64,000 nucleotides of DNA from Paenibacillus sp. V4I3 (GCF_030817215.1 NZ_JAUSZA010000001.1:2144501-2208500), one strand, 5' to 3'. Shown: positions 53,726 to 63,812, counted from the first letter of the stretch. Made by a program: numbers and translations. The notes: a model not told the origin generated them from the sequence alone.

Positions 53726-55207
53726 TTATCCGCAAGTACAGTTCAGGACAGGCTTGCGGGCAGCAAGCGCTTCGTCCATACGGCTGACGACGGTGGTATA
53801 AGGAGCGTTTTTGACGAGATCCGGGTTTTCTTCGACTTCTTTGGAGATGGCGATCATGGAGTCAATGAATTCGTCCAAGGTTTGTTTGCTTTCGGTTTCT
53901 GTTGGCTCGATCATGATGCATTCTTCAACGCTGAGCGGGAAGTAGATCGTTGGCGGGTGGTAGCCGAAATCGAGTAATCTTTTGGCAATGTCGAGTGTAC
54001 GTACACCGAGCTTCTTCTGGCGGTTGCCAGAAAGCACGAATTCGTGCTTACAGAAGCGGGGGTGAGGCACATCAAAGTATGGTGTCAGTCTAGCAAGCAT
54101 ATAGTTTGCATTTAAGACGGCATACTCGGATACTTTACGTAAGCCTTCTGGACCGAGTGTACGAATATAGGTGTACGCGCGGACGAGGATGCCGAAGTTG
54201 CCGTAGAAGCCTTTGACGCGGCCGATCGTTTGCGGGTAGTTATAGTCGAAATAAAAGCTGCCGTCTTCGCGCTTCGCGACGAGTGGAGTCGGTAAGAAAG
54301 GGATCAGCTTTTCTTTGACGCCAACGGGGCCTGCTCCAGGTCCGCCTCCGCCGTGCGGGGTGCTCATGGTTTTGTGCAGATTGAGATGAACGACGTCGAA
54401 GCCCATGTCGCCGGGGCGAGTGATGCCCATAATGGCGTTAGCGTTAGCGCCGTCATAATAGAGCAGTCCGCCTGCGGCATGTACGATCTCAGCGATTTCG
54501 ACGATTTGTTCTTCGAACAAGCCGAGTGTATTCGGATTCGTTAGCATTAACGCTGCGGTATCGGGACCAACGGCTTTGCGAAGCTCATCGAGATTCACGA
54601 GGCCGCGCTCGTTGGATTTGATGGTTATGGTTTCGAAACCGGCAACCGTCGCGCTGGCAGGGTTAGTGCCGTGAGCGGAGTCGGGACAGATGACTTTGGT
54701 CCGCTTCTCGCCGCGGCTCTCGTGGTAGGAACGGATCATCATCAGTCCGGTCCATTCGCCATGAGCGCCAGCCGCAGGCTGTAGGGTTACGCGGTCCATG
54801 CCGGTGATGGCTTCAAGGTCATTTTGGAGATTGTAGAGCAGCTCCATCGCGCCTTGCAGCGATTCTTCCGGTTGGTACGGATGTATTTTGGCGAAGCCAG
54901 GGAAGCGGGCTACGTCTTCGTTGATTTTTGGGTTGTATTTCATCGTACACGAACCGAGCGGATAGAAGCCGTTGTCGATACCAAAGTTGCGGCGCGAAAG
55001 CGCCGTATAGTGACGGATGACGTCTACTTCATACACTTCTGGCAGGTCGGGTTCGTCCTGACGCCCAAACTTGGCTGGCAGGAGATCGATCAAATTGACT
55101 TCTGGCACATCTGATTCAGGCAGTGAATAGGCGACACGACCAGGGTGGCTCATTTCAAAGATGAGCGCTTTGCCGTCTGATTTCACGTTCACGTTGTTTT
55201 CGCTCAT
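53726..55207 (-). CDS. gcvPB: Glycine dehydrogenase (decarboxylating) subunit 2
   Basis: 493 residues. PLP-bearing half of the split P protein, which decarboxylates glycine and passes the aminomethyl group to lipoyl-H protein. The PLP lysine is in [20 protein letters not shown]. The C-terminus ends [10 protein letters not shown]. It overlaps gcvPA by four bases. Confidence 0.95.
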   Translation of the reverse strand: MSENNVNVKSDGKALIFEMSHPGRVAYSLPESDVPEVNLIDLLPAKFGRQDEPDLPEVYEVDVIRHYTALSRRNFGIDNGFYPLGSCTMKYNPKINEDVARFPGFAKIHPYQPEESLQGAMELLYNLQNDLEAITGMDRVTLQPAAGAHGEWTGLMMIRSYHESRGEKRTKVICPDSAHGTNPASATVAGFETITIKSNERGLVNLDELRKAVGPDTAALMLTNPNTLGLFEEQIVEIAEIVHAAGGLLYYDGANANAIMGITRPGDMGFDVVHLNLHKTMSTPHGGGGPGAGPVGVKEKLIPFLPTPLVAKREDGSFYFDYNYPQTIGRVKGFYGNFGILVRAYTYIRTLGPEGLRKVSEYAVLNANYMLARLTPYFDVPHPRFCKHEFVLSGNRQKKLGVRTLDIAKRLLDFGYHPPTIYFPLSVEECIMIEPTETESKQTLDEFIDSMIAISKEVEENPDLVKNAPYTTVVSRMDEALAARKPVLNCTCG

Positions 55208-56559
55208 ACGAGTTCCTCCAGTGCAGCTGCGAAGGCATCGATATCTTCGCGCGTTCTTTGCTCAGTGACGGCAATAAGCATATGGCCGGCGAGCTCGGGG
55301 TAGTCGCGGCCGAGGTCGTAGCCGCCGATGATGTTCTTCTGCAGGAGCTTACTGTTCAGCTCCTGCACGTTCGTGCCGTCAGGTAGCTTGACGGCAAATT
55401 CATTGAAGAAGCTGCCTGCGAATGGCAGCGAGAATTGAGTAGACGCGGCTAGACGGTTCGCCGCGTAGTGGGCTTTTTGGACGTTGAGCTTGCCAACGTC
55501 CTGGATGCCCTGCTTGCCCATCGTGGACAAGTACACGGATGCGCAAAGCGCGAGAAGCGCTTGGTTGGAGCAAATGTTCGACGTGGCTTTCTCACGTCGA
55601 ATGTGCTGCTCCCGCGCTTGGAGCGTAAGGACGAAACCGCGTTTGCCATCGCGGTCAACGGTTTGGCCCACGATGCGCCCAGGCATGCGGCGCATCCAGC
55701 TTTCAGCGACGGCGAAGTAGCCGCACGTCGGCCCGCCCAGCGCAGCTGGGATGCCGAGCGGCTGGCAGTCGCCGACGACGATGTCAGCGCCGAGCTTGCC
55801 CGGCGCCTCGAGCAGCCCGAGCGTGAGCGGATTCGCGCTCACGACGAGCAGTGCGCCCGCGCCGTGCGCGAGGGGCTCTGCGGCCCCGATATCCTCCAAG
55901 CAGCCGAAGAAATTCGGCGATTGGAGGATGACGGCAGCCGCGTCATCGCTGAGCTTGGAAGTGAGGTCCTCGAAGTCGGTCACGCCCTCTGGCGTGAGAT
56001 CGATCTCGACCACTTCCAAGTTCAGCCCGCGGGCGGTCGTGCGCAAGATAGCGCGCGCTTCCGGGTGCACCGCGCGCGAGACGAGCAGACGGTTGCGCTT
56101 CGTCGCTCCGCTAGCCAGGGCGCCGGCTTCAGCCAGCGCCGTTGCGCCATCGTACATCGAGGCGTTCGCTACGGCCATGCCGGTGAGCTCACAGATGTAC
56201 GACTGAAACTCGAAAATCGCCTGCAGTTCGCCTTGGCTGATTTCCGGTTGATAGGGCGTATACGCTGTATAGAACTCTGAGCGCGAGATGACATGATTGA
56301 TCACCACCGGAAGGTGATGATCGTAGATGCCAGCGCCGAGGAAGCTGGCATACTGGTCAAAGTCGGCGTTGCGACCCGCCAGACCGCGCATATAGCGCAG
56401 CAGTCCTTGCTCATCCAGCGCCTTCGATACGTTCAGTTCGCCTTGAAAGCGAACCTTCTGCGGTATATCTTGAAACATCTCCTCCATGGATGAGATGCCG
56501 ATGGTCTCCAGCATTTCTTTCTGATCCTGCTCCGTAATGGGCAAATAGCGGTGCTTCAT
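55204..56559 (-). CDS. gcvPA: Glycine dehydrogenase (decarboxylating) subunit 1
   Basis: 451 residues from ATG 56559 (AGAGGAG 12 bases upstream); the frame is open further but overlaps gcvT. Starts [20 protein letters not shown] as in the family. It pairs with GcvPB as the non-PLP half. It overlaps gcvPB by four bases and follows gcvT by 34 bases. Its middle (about 55,600-56,130) is much richer in GC than both ends. Confidence 0.95.
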   Translation of the reverse strand: MKHRYLPITEQDQKEMLETIGISSMEEMFQDIPQKVRFQGELNVSKALDEQGLLRYMRGLAGRNADFDQYASFLGAGIYDHHLPVVINHVISRSEFYTAYTPYQPEISQGELQAIFEFQSYICELTGMAVANASMYDGATALAEAGALASGATKRNRLLVSRAVHPEARAILRTTARGLNLEVVEIDLTPEGVTDFEDLTSKLSDDAAAVILQSPNFFGCLEDIGAAEPLAHGAGALLVVSANPLTLGLLEAPGKLGADIVVGDCQPLGIPAALGGPTCGYFAVAESWMRRMPGRIVGQTVDRDGKRGFVLTLQAREQHIRREKATSNICSNQALLALCASVYLSTMGKQGIQDVGKLNVQKAHYAANRLAASTQFSLPFAGSFFNEFAVKLPDGTNVQELNSKLLQKNIIGGYDLGRDYPELAGHMLIAVTEQRTREDIDAFAAALEELV

Positions 56560-56593
56560 GATGGCGGCTTGCTCCTCTCTTGTGACGAATGGC

Positions 56594-57688
56594 TTACGGT
56601 TTTCTTTTGTAAAAAGGGGTGGCAACGACTTTAGCTTTGACCTGCGCCCCTCTAATTTCCACATTCAATTCCGTACCCACCGTACTGTAAGCGGAATCGA
56701 TTAAAGCCAAGCCCACATTCGTTTTGAAAGTAGGAGATTGTGTCCCCGTGGTGACTTCCCCGATCTGTTGACCATCCTTATTGAAAACGGCATAATGCGG
56801 GCGCGGAATGCCGCGTTCGACCATTTCGATGCCAACGAGCTTGCGAGGTGTACCGTTTGCCTTTTGCTCAGCGATCACGTCACGACCTATGAAATCTCCC
56901 TTATCCAGCTTCACAAAAAACGAAAGTCCAGCCTCAAGCGGTGTAATATCTTTGGAGAGCTCTTGGCCGTAAAGGGGGAGACGAGCTTCGAAACGGAGCG
57001 TATCGCGAGCGCCTAAGCCAACTGGTACAAGACTGAGATTTTGATCGGCACTCAGCAACAGGTTCCAGAGCTTTATCGCATCGTCCTTGTCAACATACAG
57101 CTCAAATCCATCTTCCCCTGTGTAGCCTGTGCGCGAAACGAGTGCCTGAATTCCCGAAACTTCCACATCTTGAAGGAAGCGGAATGATTTTAAGGATTGA
57201 ATCGGTGCGTCTGTAACTTTAGCAAGGATCTGTTCCGCATGAGGACCTTGGAGGGCTAGCATGGCCGTTTCGTCAGAAACATTGGTCAATTCAACGCTTC
57301 CTGTGAGGTTCTGCTGCATCCATTCCACATCTTTATCGATATTCGATGCATTGATAACCAGCATGTAGTTATTATCCCCAAGCTTGTAAACGAGTAGATC
57401 GTCTACAACGCCACCAGTGGGATAACACATAAGGCTATATTGGCATTGACCTGCTTCCAGCTTGGACACATCATTCGTTGTTATTTTTTGCAGAAAAGGG
57501 AGGGCGTCCTCTCCGCTTACTCGGACTTCCCCCATATGGGACACATCAAAAAGCCCGGCCTGCTGCCTGACAGCGTCGTGCTCTTTTTGAATACCGGCGA
57601 ACTGCACCGGCAGCTCCCAGCCTCCAAAGTCAATGACTCGCGCTCCATGCTCCGCATAAATCGGGAAGAGCGGTGTTCGTTTTAGCAT
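56594..57688 (-). CDS. gcvT: Aminomethyltransferase (T protein)
   Basis: 364 residues from ATG 57688, which has AAGGTGAGG upstream; codons further upstream overlap the riboswitch expression platform. It transfers the methylene from aminomethyl-lipoyl-H protein to tetrahydrofolate, releasing ammonia. Motifs: [20 protein letters not shown] and [12 protein letters not shown], with the folate-binding Asp in the central domain. First gene of gcvT-gcvPA-gcvPB. Confidence 0.95.
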   Translation of the reverse strand: MLKRTPLFPIYAEHGARVIDFGGWELPVQFAGIQKEHDAVRQQAGLFDVSHMGEVRVSGEDALPFLQKITTNDVSKLEAGQCQYSLMCYPTGGVVDDLLVYKLGDNNYMLVINASNIDKDVEWMQQNLTGSVELTNVSDETAMLALQGPHAEQILAKVTDAPIQSLKSFRFLQDVEVSGIQALVSRTGYTGEDGFELYVDKDDAIKLWNLLLSADQNLSLVPVGLGARDTLRFEARLPLYGQELSKDITPLEAGLSFFVKLDKGDFIGRDVIAEQKANGTPRKLVGIEMVERGIPRPHYAVFNKDGQQIGEVTTGTQSPTFKTNVGLALIDSAYSTVGTELNVEIRGAQVKAKVVATPFYKRKP

Positions 57689-57754
57689 GCTCGTAACCTC
57701 ACCTTCGATTGTTGACATTGCTATTTTGCCCGAAATATAAGCCAGAAAATGCAA

Positions 57755-57793
57755 AAAAGAGCAAAAAGTATGCAACACAAACATACCTTTTGC
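57755..57793 (-). terminator. Putative riboswitch expression-platform hairpin
   Basis: On the minus strand AAAAGGTATG...CATACTTTT is followed by T-rich GCTCTTTTTTG, just after aptamer 2 and before gcvT. Confidence 0.6.
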
Positions 57794-57996
57794 CCTGTCC
57801 TTTTTACCTGAGAGTTACCTCGATGGACTTTGGGGTCCGCCAAGTTTCCCCTTGGGTGTTCGTTTACCCGTTGATTGCGGTAACGAAGCTCTCCAGAGTT
57901 GCGTCCGATACAGGTCCTTTTGCCTGAGAGATTCACCACTTTGGGCTTACTCCTTCGGCGCCGCGAGCTTTCCCTGCGGTCTCTCCCTATACCATC
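57794..57996 (-). promoter_or_regulatory. Tandem glycine riboswitch
   Basis: Read leftward, aptamer 1 has GGAGAGACCGC, GCCGAAGGAGTAAG and AATCTCTCAGGCAAAAGGACC (57910-57990); aptamer 2 has CTCTGGAGAGC, CACCCAAGGGGAAACTT and AACTCTCAGGTAAAAAGGAC (57795-57905). These are the conserved segments of both halves of gcvT-motif RNA. Glycine binding should switch on gcvT-gcvPA-gcvPB when glycine is in excess. Confidence 0.95.
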
Positions 57997-58028
57997 ATTC
58001 GCCAATATTCAATTTGTTTTATAGTATT

Positions 58029-58059
58029 ATTATGTGCCTTAATTGGTGTGAATTGTCAA
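58029..58059 (-). promoter_or_regulatory. Promoter of the glycine riboswitch transcript
   Basis: Minus strand TTGACA (58059-58054), 19-base spacer, CATAAT (58034-58029). It lies about 33 bases before aptamer 1. Confidence 0.5.
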
Positions 58060-58194
58060 CTGCAACTTTTGAATAGTGAGACTTGCCGTCTTAGTTCAGC
58101 TGTGTTGGTAAAATTTACTGCGACCACCTTGACTTTGATGTTCCCATTAGATTAAGCTAAAAGCAAAATTTGCTGGTAAGCGAGGCGTTAAACG

Positions 58195-58584
58195 ATGAGT
58201 GAAGTACAAGCCAATTTGTTATACACCAAAGAGCATGAGTGGGTAGAGAAGCTGTCGGATACTGTGGTTCGCATAGGCATTACTGATTTTGCCCAAGATC
58301 AATTGGGGGATATTGTGTTTGTGGAGCTTCCTAAAGTCGGAACATCCGTTACCGCGAATGAAAGCATTGGCAGTGTGGAATCAGTTAAAACGGTTTCGGA
58401 TATTTTTTCGCCTGTTTCGGGCAAAGTAACTGCAATCAATAGTTCATTGGAAGGTTCACCTGAGTTGGTGAACAGTGCACCATTCAGTGAGGGTTGGATG
58501 GTTGAAGTCGAAGTTACAGGTGCTGAAGCGTTGGAAGGCTTACTTACGCCAGCAGAATATGCATCTTACATCGGTAACGACTAA
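58195..58584 (+). CDS. gcvH: Glycine cleavage system H protein
   Basis: 129 residues. The lipoylated lysine is K65 in IGSVESVKTVSDIFSPVSG. It carries the aminomethyl intermediate between P, T and L proteins. It is divergent from the gcvT operon and has no riboswitch of its own that I could see. Compare the degenerate paralogue at 13410. Confidence 0.95.
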   Translation: MSEVQANLLYTKEHEWVEKLSDTVVRIGITDFAQDQLGDIVFVELPKVGTSVTANESIGSVESVKTVSDIFSPVSGKVTAINSSLEGSPELVNSAPFSEGWMVEVEVTGAEALEGLLTPAEYASYIGND

Positions 58585-58690
58585 TAAAGAAAGACTTTGG
58601 TCCAGCCAAAAATCCCGAATAAGGAGAGACTTTGGTTCCAACCAAAGGTCCCTAATAAGGAGAGACTTTGGTCCCAACCAAAGGTCCCTA
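58583..58690 (+). repeat. Three ~36-bp tandem repeats after gcvH
   Basis: AAGGAGAGACTTTGGTCCCA then ACCAAAGGTCCCTAAT recurs three times (AGAC at 58592, 58627, 58663). Each unit is an imperfect palindrome (ACTTTGGT/ACCAAAGGT). The array runs into the ribosome site of the next gene. Confidence 0.75.
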
Positions 58691-58711
58691 TATATGGATG
58701 GAGGTTTTCTC

Positions 58712-59305
58712 ATGTTATTTGGGCAAAAGCCGCAGGAGCAGAATGACCGTGTTCCCCCTGGCCAAACGCTGACACAAGGCTGGCCTGTGCTTCATTACGG
58801 GTCAGTGCCTTATTATAATGATATGAGCAAATGGAATCTGCGTGTCTTTGGCTTGGTTGAGGAAGAGTTCCAGATTTCGTACAAAGACTTCATGGCTCTT
58901 CCGCGCAAAGAGTTCGCAAACGACATTCACTGCGTAACCACGTGGTCCAAGCTGGACAATGTGTGGGAAGGCATCGCTGTTTCTGAACTAATGAGCAAAG
59001 TGAAGCTGAAGCCGGAAGCCACGCATGTCATGCTGCACGCTGAGCATGGCTGGACGACGAATCTTCCGCTCGAGGACTTCCTCCGTGAGACGTCTTTTCT
59101 GGGCATCAGGCACAATGGCGAACTGCTGACGCCTGACCACGGGGCTCCGGTTCGCATGGTTGTGCCGCATCTTTACTTCTGGAAAAGCGCAAAGTGGTTG
59201 CGCGGCATCGAGTTTATGCCGAAGGATAAGCCGGGCTTTTGGGAGCGAAATGGTTACCATATGTATGGTGACCCCTTCAAGGAGCAGAGATACGATTTCG
59301 ATTAA
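58712..59305 (+). CDS. Molybdopterin-dependent oxidoreductase, sulfite-oxidase fold
   Basis: 197 residues from ATG 58712, with GGATGGAGG upstream. The single-domain sulfite-oxidase/MsrP-type fold has the molybdenum Cys in DIHCVTTWSKLDNVW and the motif DHGAPVRMVVPHLYFWKSAK. No signal peptide or twin-arginine motif, so it is a cytoplasmic relative of YedY/MsrP. No haem partner is adjacent. A terminator follows. Confidence 0.88.
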   Translation: MLFGQKPQEQNDRVPPGQTLTQGWPVLHYGSVPYYNDMSKWNLRVFGLVEEEFQISYKDFMALPRKEFANDIHCVTTWSKLDNVWEGIAVSELMSKVKLKPEATHVMLHAEHGWTTNLPLEDFLRETSFLGIRHNGELLTPDHGAPVRMVVPHLYFWKSAKWLRGIEFMPKDKPGFWERNGYHMYGDPFKEQRYDFD

Positions 59306-59318
59306 AAACTTAATAGCT

Positions 59319-59357
59319 ATAGGCATGTTGATGTTGCAACATGCCTATTTGTTTTTT
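59319..59357 (+). terminator. Terminator after the molybdoenzyme gene
   Basis: ATAGGCATGTTG perfectly pairs with CAACATGCCTAT, then TTGTTTTTT. Confidence 0.92.
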
Positions 59358-59505
59358 CTCAACCAACGGGCAATTCAGTTCAATGATATCAGTGTAAACT
59401 CATAAAAATTTAATATTAGAACCGTTGAAAGTTACCTAGCACTTTTCTCTGTTTCCCTTAATAGGATGTTGTGAAATCACATCATCATAAGGAGGCATGC
59501 AGCGG

Positions 59506-59862
59506 ATGCAGAAGAAAAAGGCTACAATAATGAAAAAAACAACACAATTAGCACAGAGGCACGTTCATGAATTTGAAGGTAGTACGAAACTGGCTGAAGA
59601 AGGCGATGATCGACATAATCATCGCTTTGCTGGTGTTACAGGGCAAGCGATTCGGGTAGGAACAAGTCATGTCCACGAAATTGATCTTACGAAAACGGAT
59701 TTCATAAATCATTTTCATAATCTGAAAAGGATTAGAACGGGACCGGCAATTTCAGTCGGAAATGGCAAACACGTACATTTTGTTACAGGCCAAACCACCT
59801 TAAATGATGGTCATGTTCACCGTTTTAATTTTGCGACATTGATTCAAGCACCTCTTGTTTAA
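59506..59862 (+). CDS. YmaF-family His-rich protein
   Basis: 118 residues from ATG 59506, AAGGAGG ten bases upstream; the ATG at 59497 is only one base from the site. Repeated His-x-His elements (RHVHEFEGST, DRHNHRF, TSHVHEID, KHVHFVTGQT, GHVHRFNF) space evenly across the chain, as in YmaF, a family of unknown function with likely metal-binding beta repeats. Confidence 0.8.
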   Translation: MQKKKATIMKKTTQLAQRHVHEFEGSTKLAEEGDDRHNHRFAGVTGQAIRVGTSHVHEIDLTKTDFINHFHNLKRIRTGPAISVGNGKHVHFVTGQTTLNDGHVHRFNFATLIQAPLV

Positions 59863-59916
59863 GGAACAAATGCTTAAGAGCAAAGATAAGATTTTGATTA
59901 ATATCTAAAAGGTTCG

Positions 59917-59946
59917 AGGCAGGTTGCTATTGCAACTTGCCTATTT
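59917..59946 (+). terminator. Hairpin after the YmaF-like gene
   Basis: AGGCAGGTTGC and GCAACTTGCCT, followed by ATTTG. Confidence 0.7.
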
Positions 59947-59973
59947 GTGGCGCAGCACTATGTTGAAGCATAT

Positions 59974-60010
59974 AAAATGGGGAACCAACTCAAGTTGGCT
60001 CTCCATTTTT
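59974..60010 (+). terminator. Second hairpin AAATGG...CCATTTTT
   Basis: AAAATGG with CCATTTTT around an inner CCAACTCAAGTTGG. The rest of 59863-60240 has only the tetR operator; a 70-residue open frame here looks non-coding. Confidence 0.6.
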
Positions 60011-60193
60011 GCGTCAATAGCTGATTTTTTAATTGCGATTATCAACTTCCCACCGATCGTATTACTTTATCTTTCACGCTATCCATACAATACGCGATTG
60101 CTTAAGCAATTCGTTTATATGACCGTAAAGCGGTAGTGGCCTCACTCCCGAAATGAAAGATTGCAAAATAAATTCCAGTAAGTTAATATAAGA

Positions 60194-60215
60194 TTAGTAA
60201 TTGATCAATCACTAA
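60194..60215. promoter_or_regulatory. 22-bp palindromic operator of the TetR gene
   Basis: TTAGTAATTGATCAATCACTAA is a palindrome centred on GATC, broken only at one symmetric position pair. It ends 25 bases before the regulator start and follows TATAAGAT, so it could block transcription. A related GTGATCAATC is at about 60798. Confidence 0.75.
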
Positions 60216-60240
60216 TGAATGTAACTTAAAGGTGGAATGA

Positions 60241-60771
60241 ATGATGACCAAGAATTCTCCAACCTCAGTCAATCGACGAGTAGATATTGTATCCGCGGCA
60301 ATCGAAGTATTTGCTGAAATTGGTTATTACCGTGCAACGACAGCAAAAGTTGCGGAACGCGCACAAATTTCTCAGCCTTATGTTTTCCGGTTTTTTTCAA
60401 CTAAAGAAGCACTGCTGCAAGAAGCACTCGAAGTGTCTTGGACACGAATTCTTGAGGCATTTCGCACGGTTATCGAGACCGTTAGTCCTGATAAGCTAGA
60501 GAAAGAACTGGTAGAAGCTTATATTCATATTATGAAATCTTACCAAAATGAAACACTGCTGCAAATGCAAGCTCAAACGATTAAAGAGGATTTGATCGCA
60601 GCGGTCATGCAGAAGGGATATCGGGATGTTCAGCAGGTGGTGCTAGAAGCTTTTAAGCGGGCAGGTTTCGAGAAACCTCATGAGAGAACCATGATTTTTC
60701 TTGCTAGAGGGATGTTATGCAATATTTCAATGGCACTGTCTTTACCAGAATTAATGCTTATGGATGAATAA
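60241..60771 (+). CDS. TetR/AcrR family transcriptional regulator
   Basis: 176 residues, ATG 60241 after AAAGGTGG (ATG 60244 also possible). N-terminal HTH: IVSAAIEVFAEIGYYRATTA then QISQPYVFRFFSTKEAL. The C-terminal helical domain is short. It is probably autorepressed by the 22-bp palindrome. No target gene is adjacent on either side. Confidence 0.85.
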   Translation: MMTKNSPTSVNRRVDIVSAAIEVFAEIGYYRATTAKVAERAQISQPYVFRFFSTKEALLQEALEVSWTRILEAFRTVIETVSPDKLEKELVEAYIHIMKSYQNETLLQMQAQTIKEDLIAAVMQKGYRDVQQVVLEAFKRAGFEKPHERTMIFLARGMLCNISMALSLPELMLMDE

Positions 60772-60823
60772 GCTGATTCTGGCTTATTTTGAAGTAAGTG
60801 ATCAATCGAGCTCTTGTTGACGA

Positions 60824-60866
60824 AAAATGAAGTGCAAACTGGCAACAGTAGGCACTTCATTTTATG
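60824..60866. terminator. Bidirectional terminator
   Basis: AAAATGAAGTGC with GCACTTCATTTT, T-rich on both strands. Confidence 0.85.
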
Positions 60867-60872
60867 TTTCTA

Positions 60873-62771
60873 TTACGGTAGGCCAGGGACTGTAAGGGTA
60901 GCCGAACGATAGCCTACATCAGATTCTCCGTGCATGACCTTGAAAATTACGTTTACACTCTGTGATGTTGCACCCAAAGTAATGATCCCGGAGTTTGAAA
61001 TTTTCAAAATATCATTGCTGCTCTCAATAGAAACTGTATAACCTGCTGGTACGACTGGCAGAGTCAACAGCGTCTGTCCTATAGACGGATTAGTAATGAC
61101 CATTGTAGCTGCAATGTACTGCGCAGAACGCTCAAGCGTGAAGTCGCGGAAAGCAGGTGAGCTGTTATCAACCAAAGTCGGATAAATTTGAGTGCTGTAG
61201 TCACTGGATCTATAAGCGGACAGTGTATGCGAACCCGCGTTTAAATTTTTGAAATGGTAGAATCCATTTATATCGGCTGTTATGGTTCCGGAAGTAGCTC
61301 CGCTTAATGTTACTGTTGCTCCGAATACCGGTGCATGATTCTCACCTTTTACAAATCCGAAAATGTCTCCGTAATTAACCTGCTTCACATTCGTCCATGT
61401 CAGTGTATGATTGGTCGGAACATCCGCTTGTATAAACACGTCAGCGTCGCTGATGATCGTGACCGGACGTGATGGAATTACAAGCGATTGAGACGATAAA
61501 CCAAGGATGGATTTATAGATATAGATTGTACTGACTGTAGAATCTAGTAGTGCTGCATTAAGCCTTTCCACGTTTCCTGTCTCTGCCTGTCCAGAACCGC
61601 CAATAAAGGCAACTTGGTTATTCGGCTCATCCATTTTATCTGAAATAAGGAATGAGTATGAAGAATACGAGCGTTTAATAGGTCCGGAGTAGCCGCCGAG
61701 ATTAACGTTAAATTGATTGACATTTGCGCCAACCGCATACGCCAATTCTGAATCGGAGGACACGGGGGCAGTGCTTAAAGTCAGGAAAGAACGATTCGTT
61801 ACATGCGCTGAGGCTGTATCCATTAAATAGTTGAGTGTGGCATCCAAATAACCCGGTTTACTCATCTTCCAAGAGAAATACATATCCTGTATGGCATTGG
61901 TAAATATGAACTTTCCATCCGTTCCAGAGATGACAGTAGTTCTCAGCCCGTTGCTCATCTCCATCGTAATCTCAGCCCCAGACAGAGGATTATAGCGGGA
62001 ATCCGTTACAATCCCTGAAACCGTTACAAACTGCACACCCATTACATCTGTTACTTGATTTATTCCTTCTTTAACGTTGACGACAAAACCGCTCATTCCA
62101 TAGGAGGAAGTCGTAAAAAAGCTGCGGGTTCCAACCGGAACCTTCGGAAATACAAATCGTCCTTGACTGTCCGTCACTGTTGGAGGCAGCACCTCAGAGG
62201 CAGCGCCGCCCGTGTTGATTTTAACGGAAACACCTGCTAACGGAACCATGTTAGCGGCGTATACGGTTCCTGTCACAGTGCCCGTAGGCAAGGTGACTTG
62301 AATCGGCTGTGATAAGTTTGTCACCTCTCCCGTTAAAATAGTAAATGGTGTTGAGTCTGACTCGTATACGGCCGCGGTAACCGTGTTACCGGTGGATGCT
62401 TCCATATCGGAAATGGTGAAGCGGCCATGTTCATTAGTTAATGCTGCTTTAGTAGACTCTTTTAAATTCACAGCAACGAGGTTCATCGGTTCGCCGATTT
62501 GGTCAACAACAAGCCCCGTAACCGTACCTGTGGATACATAATTCGGAATACTTACAGGAGATATTTGTCTAACCATCGTCTTGACATCCAAGCTATTGCT
62601 CACTCCGTCATCATTTATGTCAGTAACTCCATAAGTGTTGATGTACGTAACGATGTCATCTAGATGAATTCCGTTGCCGTCAGAGTCAAAGGGTACTGCA
62701 GCTTGGACGGCCGAGCTCCATAATACGCCAAACAAAGTTAAGCTAATGAGACTTAATTTTAACTTTTTCAA
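60873..62771 (-). CDS. Secreted protein with dockerin-like calcium repeats and carboxypeptidase-regulatory-like domains
   Basis: 632 residues, TTG start with AAGGATG upstream. Signal peptide 1-24 (LISLTLFGVLWSSAVQA). Residues about 27-75 contain two EF-hand-like dockerin segments: DSDGNGIHLDDIVTYIN and DINDDGVSNSLDVKTMV. Then a series of about 80-residue beta-sandwich domains of the carboxypeptidase-regulatory type (GTVTGLVVDQIGEPMNLVAV, GTVTGTVYAANMVPLAGVSV, VSGIVTDSRYNPLSGAEITM, and FGFVKGENHAPVFGATVTLS). No sortase motif or SLH domain was seen. No cohesin partner is in the window. Confidence 0.78.
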   Translation of the reverse strand: MKKLKLSLISLTLFGVLWSSAVQAAVPFDSDGNGIHLDDIVTYINTYGVTDINDDGVSNSLDVKTMVRQISPVSIPNYVSTGTVTGLVVDQIGEPMNLVAVNLKESTKAALTNEHGRFTISDMEASTGNTVTAAVYESDSTPFTILTGEVTNLSQPIQVTLPTGTVTGTVYAANMVPLAGVSVKINTGGAASEVLPPTVTDSQGRFVFPKVPVGTRSFFTTSSYGMSGFVVNVKEGINQVTDVMGVQFVTVSGIVTDSRYNPLSGAEITMEMSNGLRTTVISGTDGKFIFTNAIQDMYFSWKMSKPGYLDATLNYLMDTASAHVTNRSFLTLSTAPVSSDSELAYAVGANVNQFNVNLGGYSGPIKRSYSSYSFLISDKMDEPNNQVAFIGGSGQAETGNVERLNAALLDSTVSTIYIYKSILGLSSQSLVIPSRPVTIISDADVFIQADVPTNHTLTWTNVKQVNYGDIFGFVKGENHAPVFGATVTLSGATSGTITADINGFYHFKNLNAGSHTLSAYRSSDYSTQIYPTLVDNSSPAFRDFTLERSAQYIAATMVITNPSIGQTLLTLPVVPAGYTVSIESSNDILKISNSGIITLGATSQSVNVIFKVMHGESDVGYRSATLTVPGLP

Positions 62772-62939
62772 TTCTTCACATCCTTACCAAAAATAAATAG
62801 GTACGATCCCCCAAATTTTATTTCGCTATAAATCGACAGTTCCTGTATTTTTTTGAATTTGAATTTTTTGATATACTCGGGGGAGATTAATCAATTTTAA
62901 CGGCCAGAAAAATGGGGAAATAAAGTGGAGGAAAGTAAT

Positions 62940-63812
62940 TTGAAACAAATTGAAGGCTATATAGACGTCCCCGGAGGCAGGGTTTGGTATACGCGAATTG
63001 GTGAAGGCAATAAAACGCCTCTTGTTGTCCTGCACGGTGGACCTGGTAATACACATGATCCGCTAAAATCTATTCTTAACGTCTTGGCTGACGAGAGGCC
63101 AGTCATTTTCTATGATCAGCTTGGTTCTGGGAATTCAGATAGACCAACGGATCCATTATTGTGGAGAACGGAACGGTTCATCGATGAGTTAATAGGCATT
63201 AGGGAAGCGCTCGATTTGAAAGAGGTTCATCTTTTGGGCCATTCGTGGGGAACCATGCTGGCAGCGTCCTACTTAATAGACCGCAAGCCTTTGGGTGTTC
63301 GCAGCGTTATTTTATCAAGTCCATGTCTCAGTGCGGAGCGTTGGAAAAAAGATGCGGACCATTTCTTGGCTAATTTACCTGAGGATGTTCAACTCACTAT
63401 TAAGCGTAATGAGGAACAAGCTACAACGGATTCAGAAGAGTATCAAACAGCCATGGAAGAATACTACAAGAGGCATGTGTGCAGACTGGACCCTCTGCCT
63501 TCAATCATTGCTGAGAGCCGTGCAAAAGCCAATAAAGACGTTTATATGACGATGTGGGGACCTTCTGAATTCAGTCCGCAAGGCAACCTGAAAACATACG
63601 ATTGCACACCACAGCTCCATGAAATCCAAATACCCACGCTCTTCGTTTGTGGGCGTTATGACGAAGCTTCTCCAGAGTCGACCCATTATTATCAATCTCT
63701 TGTCCCGGCGTCTGAGCTTCATGTCTTCGAACATAGCTCTCATGTGAGTTACTTAGAAGAAACCCATGAATATGTTAGGATTGTCCGTGGTTTTTTGAGT
63801 AAAGAGGAGTGA
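62940..63812 (+). CDS. Proline iminopeptidase-like alpha/beta hydrolase
   Basis: 290 residues from TTG 62940 (GGAGG seven bases upstream). Family motifs: [14 protein letters not shown] (oxyanion loop), [12 protein letters not shown], and the nucleophile elbow [15 protein letters not shown] (Ser). The catalytic Asp and His would be in [11 protein letters not shown] and [10 protein letters not shown]. It may remove N-terminal proline from peptides; other S33 substrates cannot be excluded. Confidence 0.88.
   Translation: MKQIEGYIDVPGGRVWYTRIGEGNKTPLVVLHGGPGNTHDPLKSILNVLADERPVIFYDQLGSGNSDRPTDPLLWRTERFIDELIGIREALDLKEVHLLGHSWGTMLAASYLIDRKPLGVRSVILSSPCLSAERWKKDADHFLANLPEDVQLTIKRNEEQATTDSEEYQTAMEEYYKRHVCRLDPLPSIIAESRAKANKDVYMTMWGPSEFSPQGNLKTYDCTPQLHEIQIPTLFVCGRYDEASPESTHYYQSLVPASELHVFEHSSHVSYLEETHEYVRIVRGFLSKEE

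Noticed and set aside
59924..60136. 70-residue hydrophobic frame
   Set aside because: It spans two terminator hairpins, lacks a ribosome site and resembles no known small protein.
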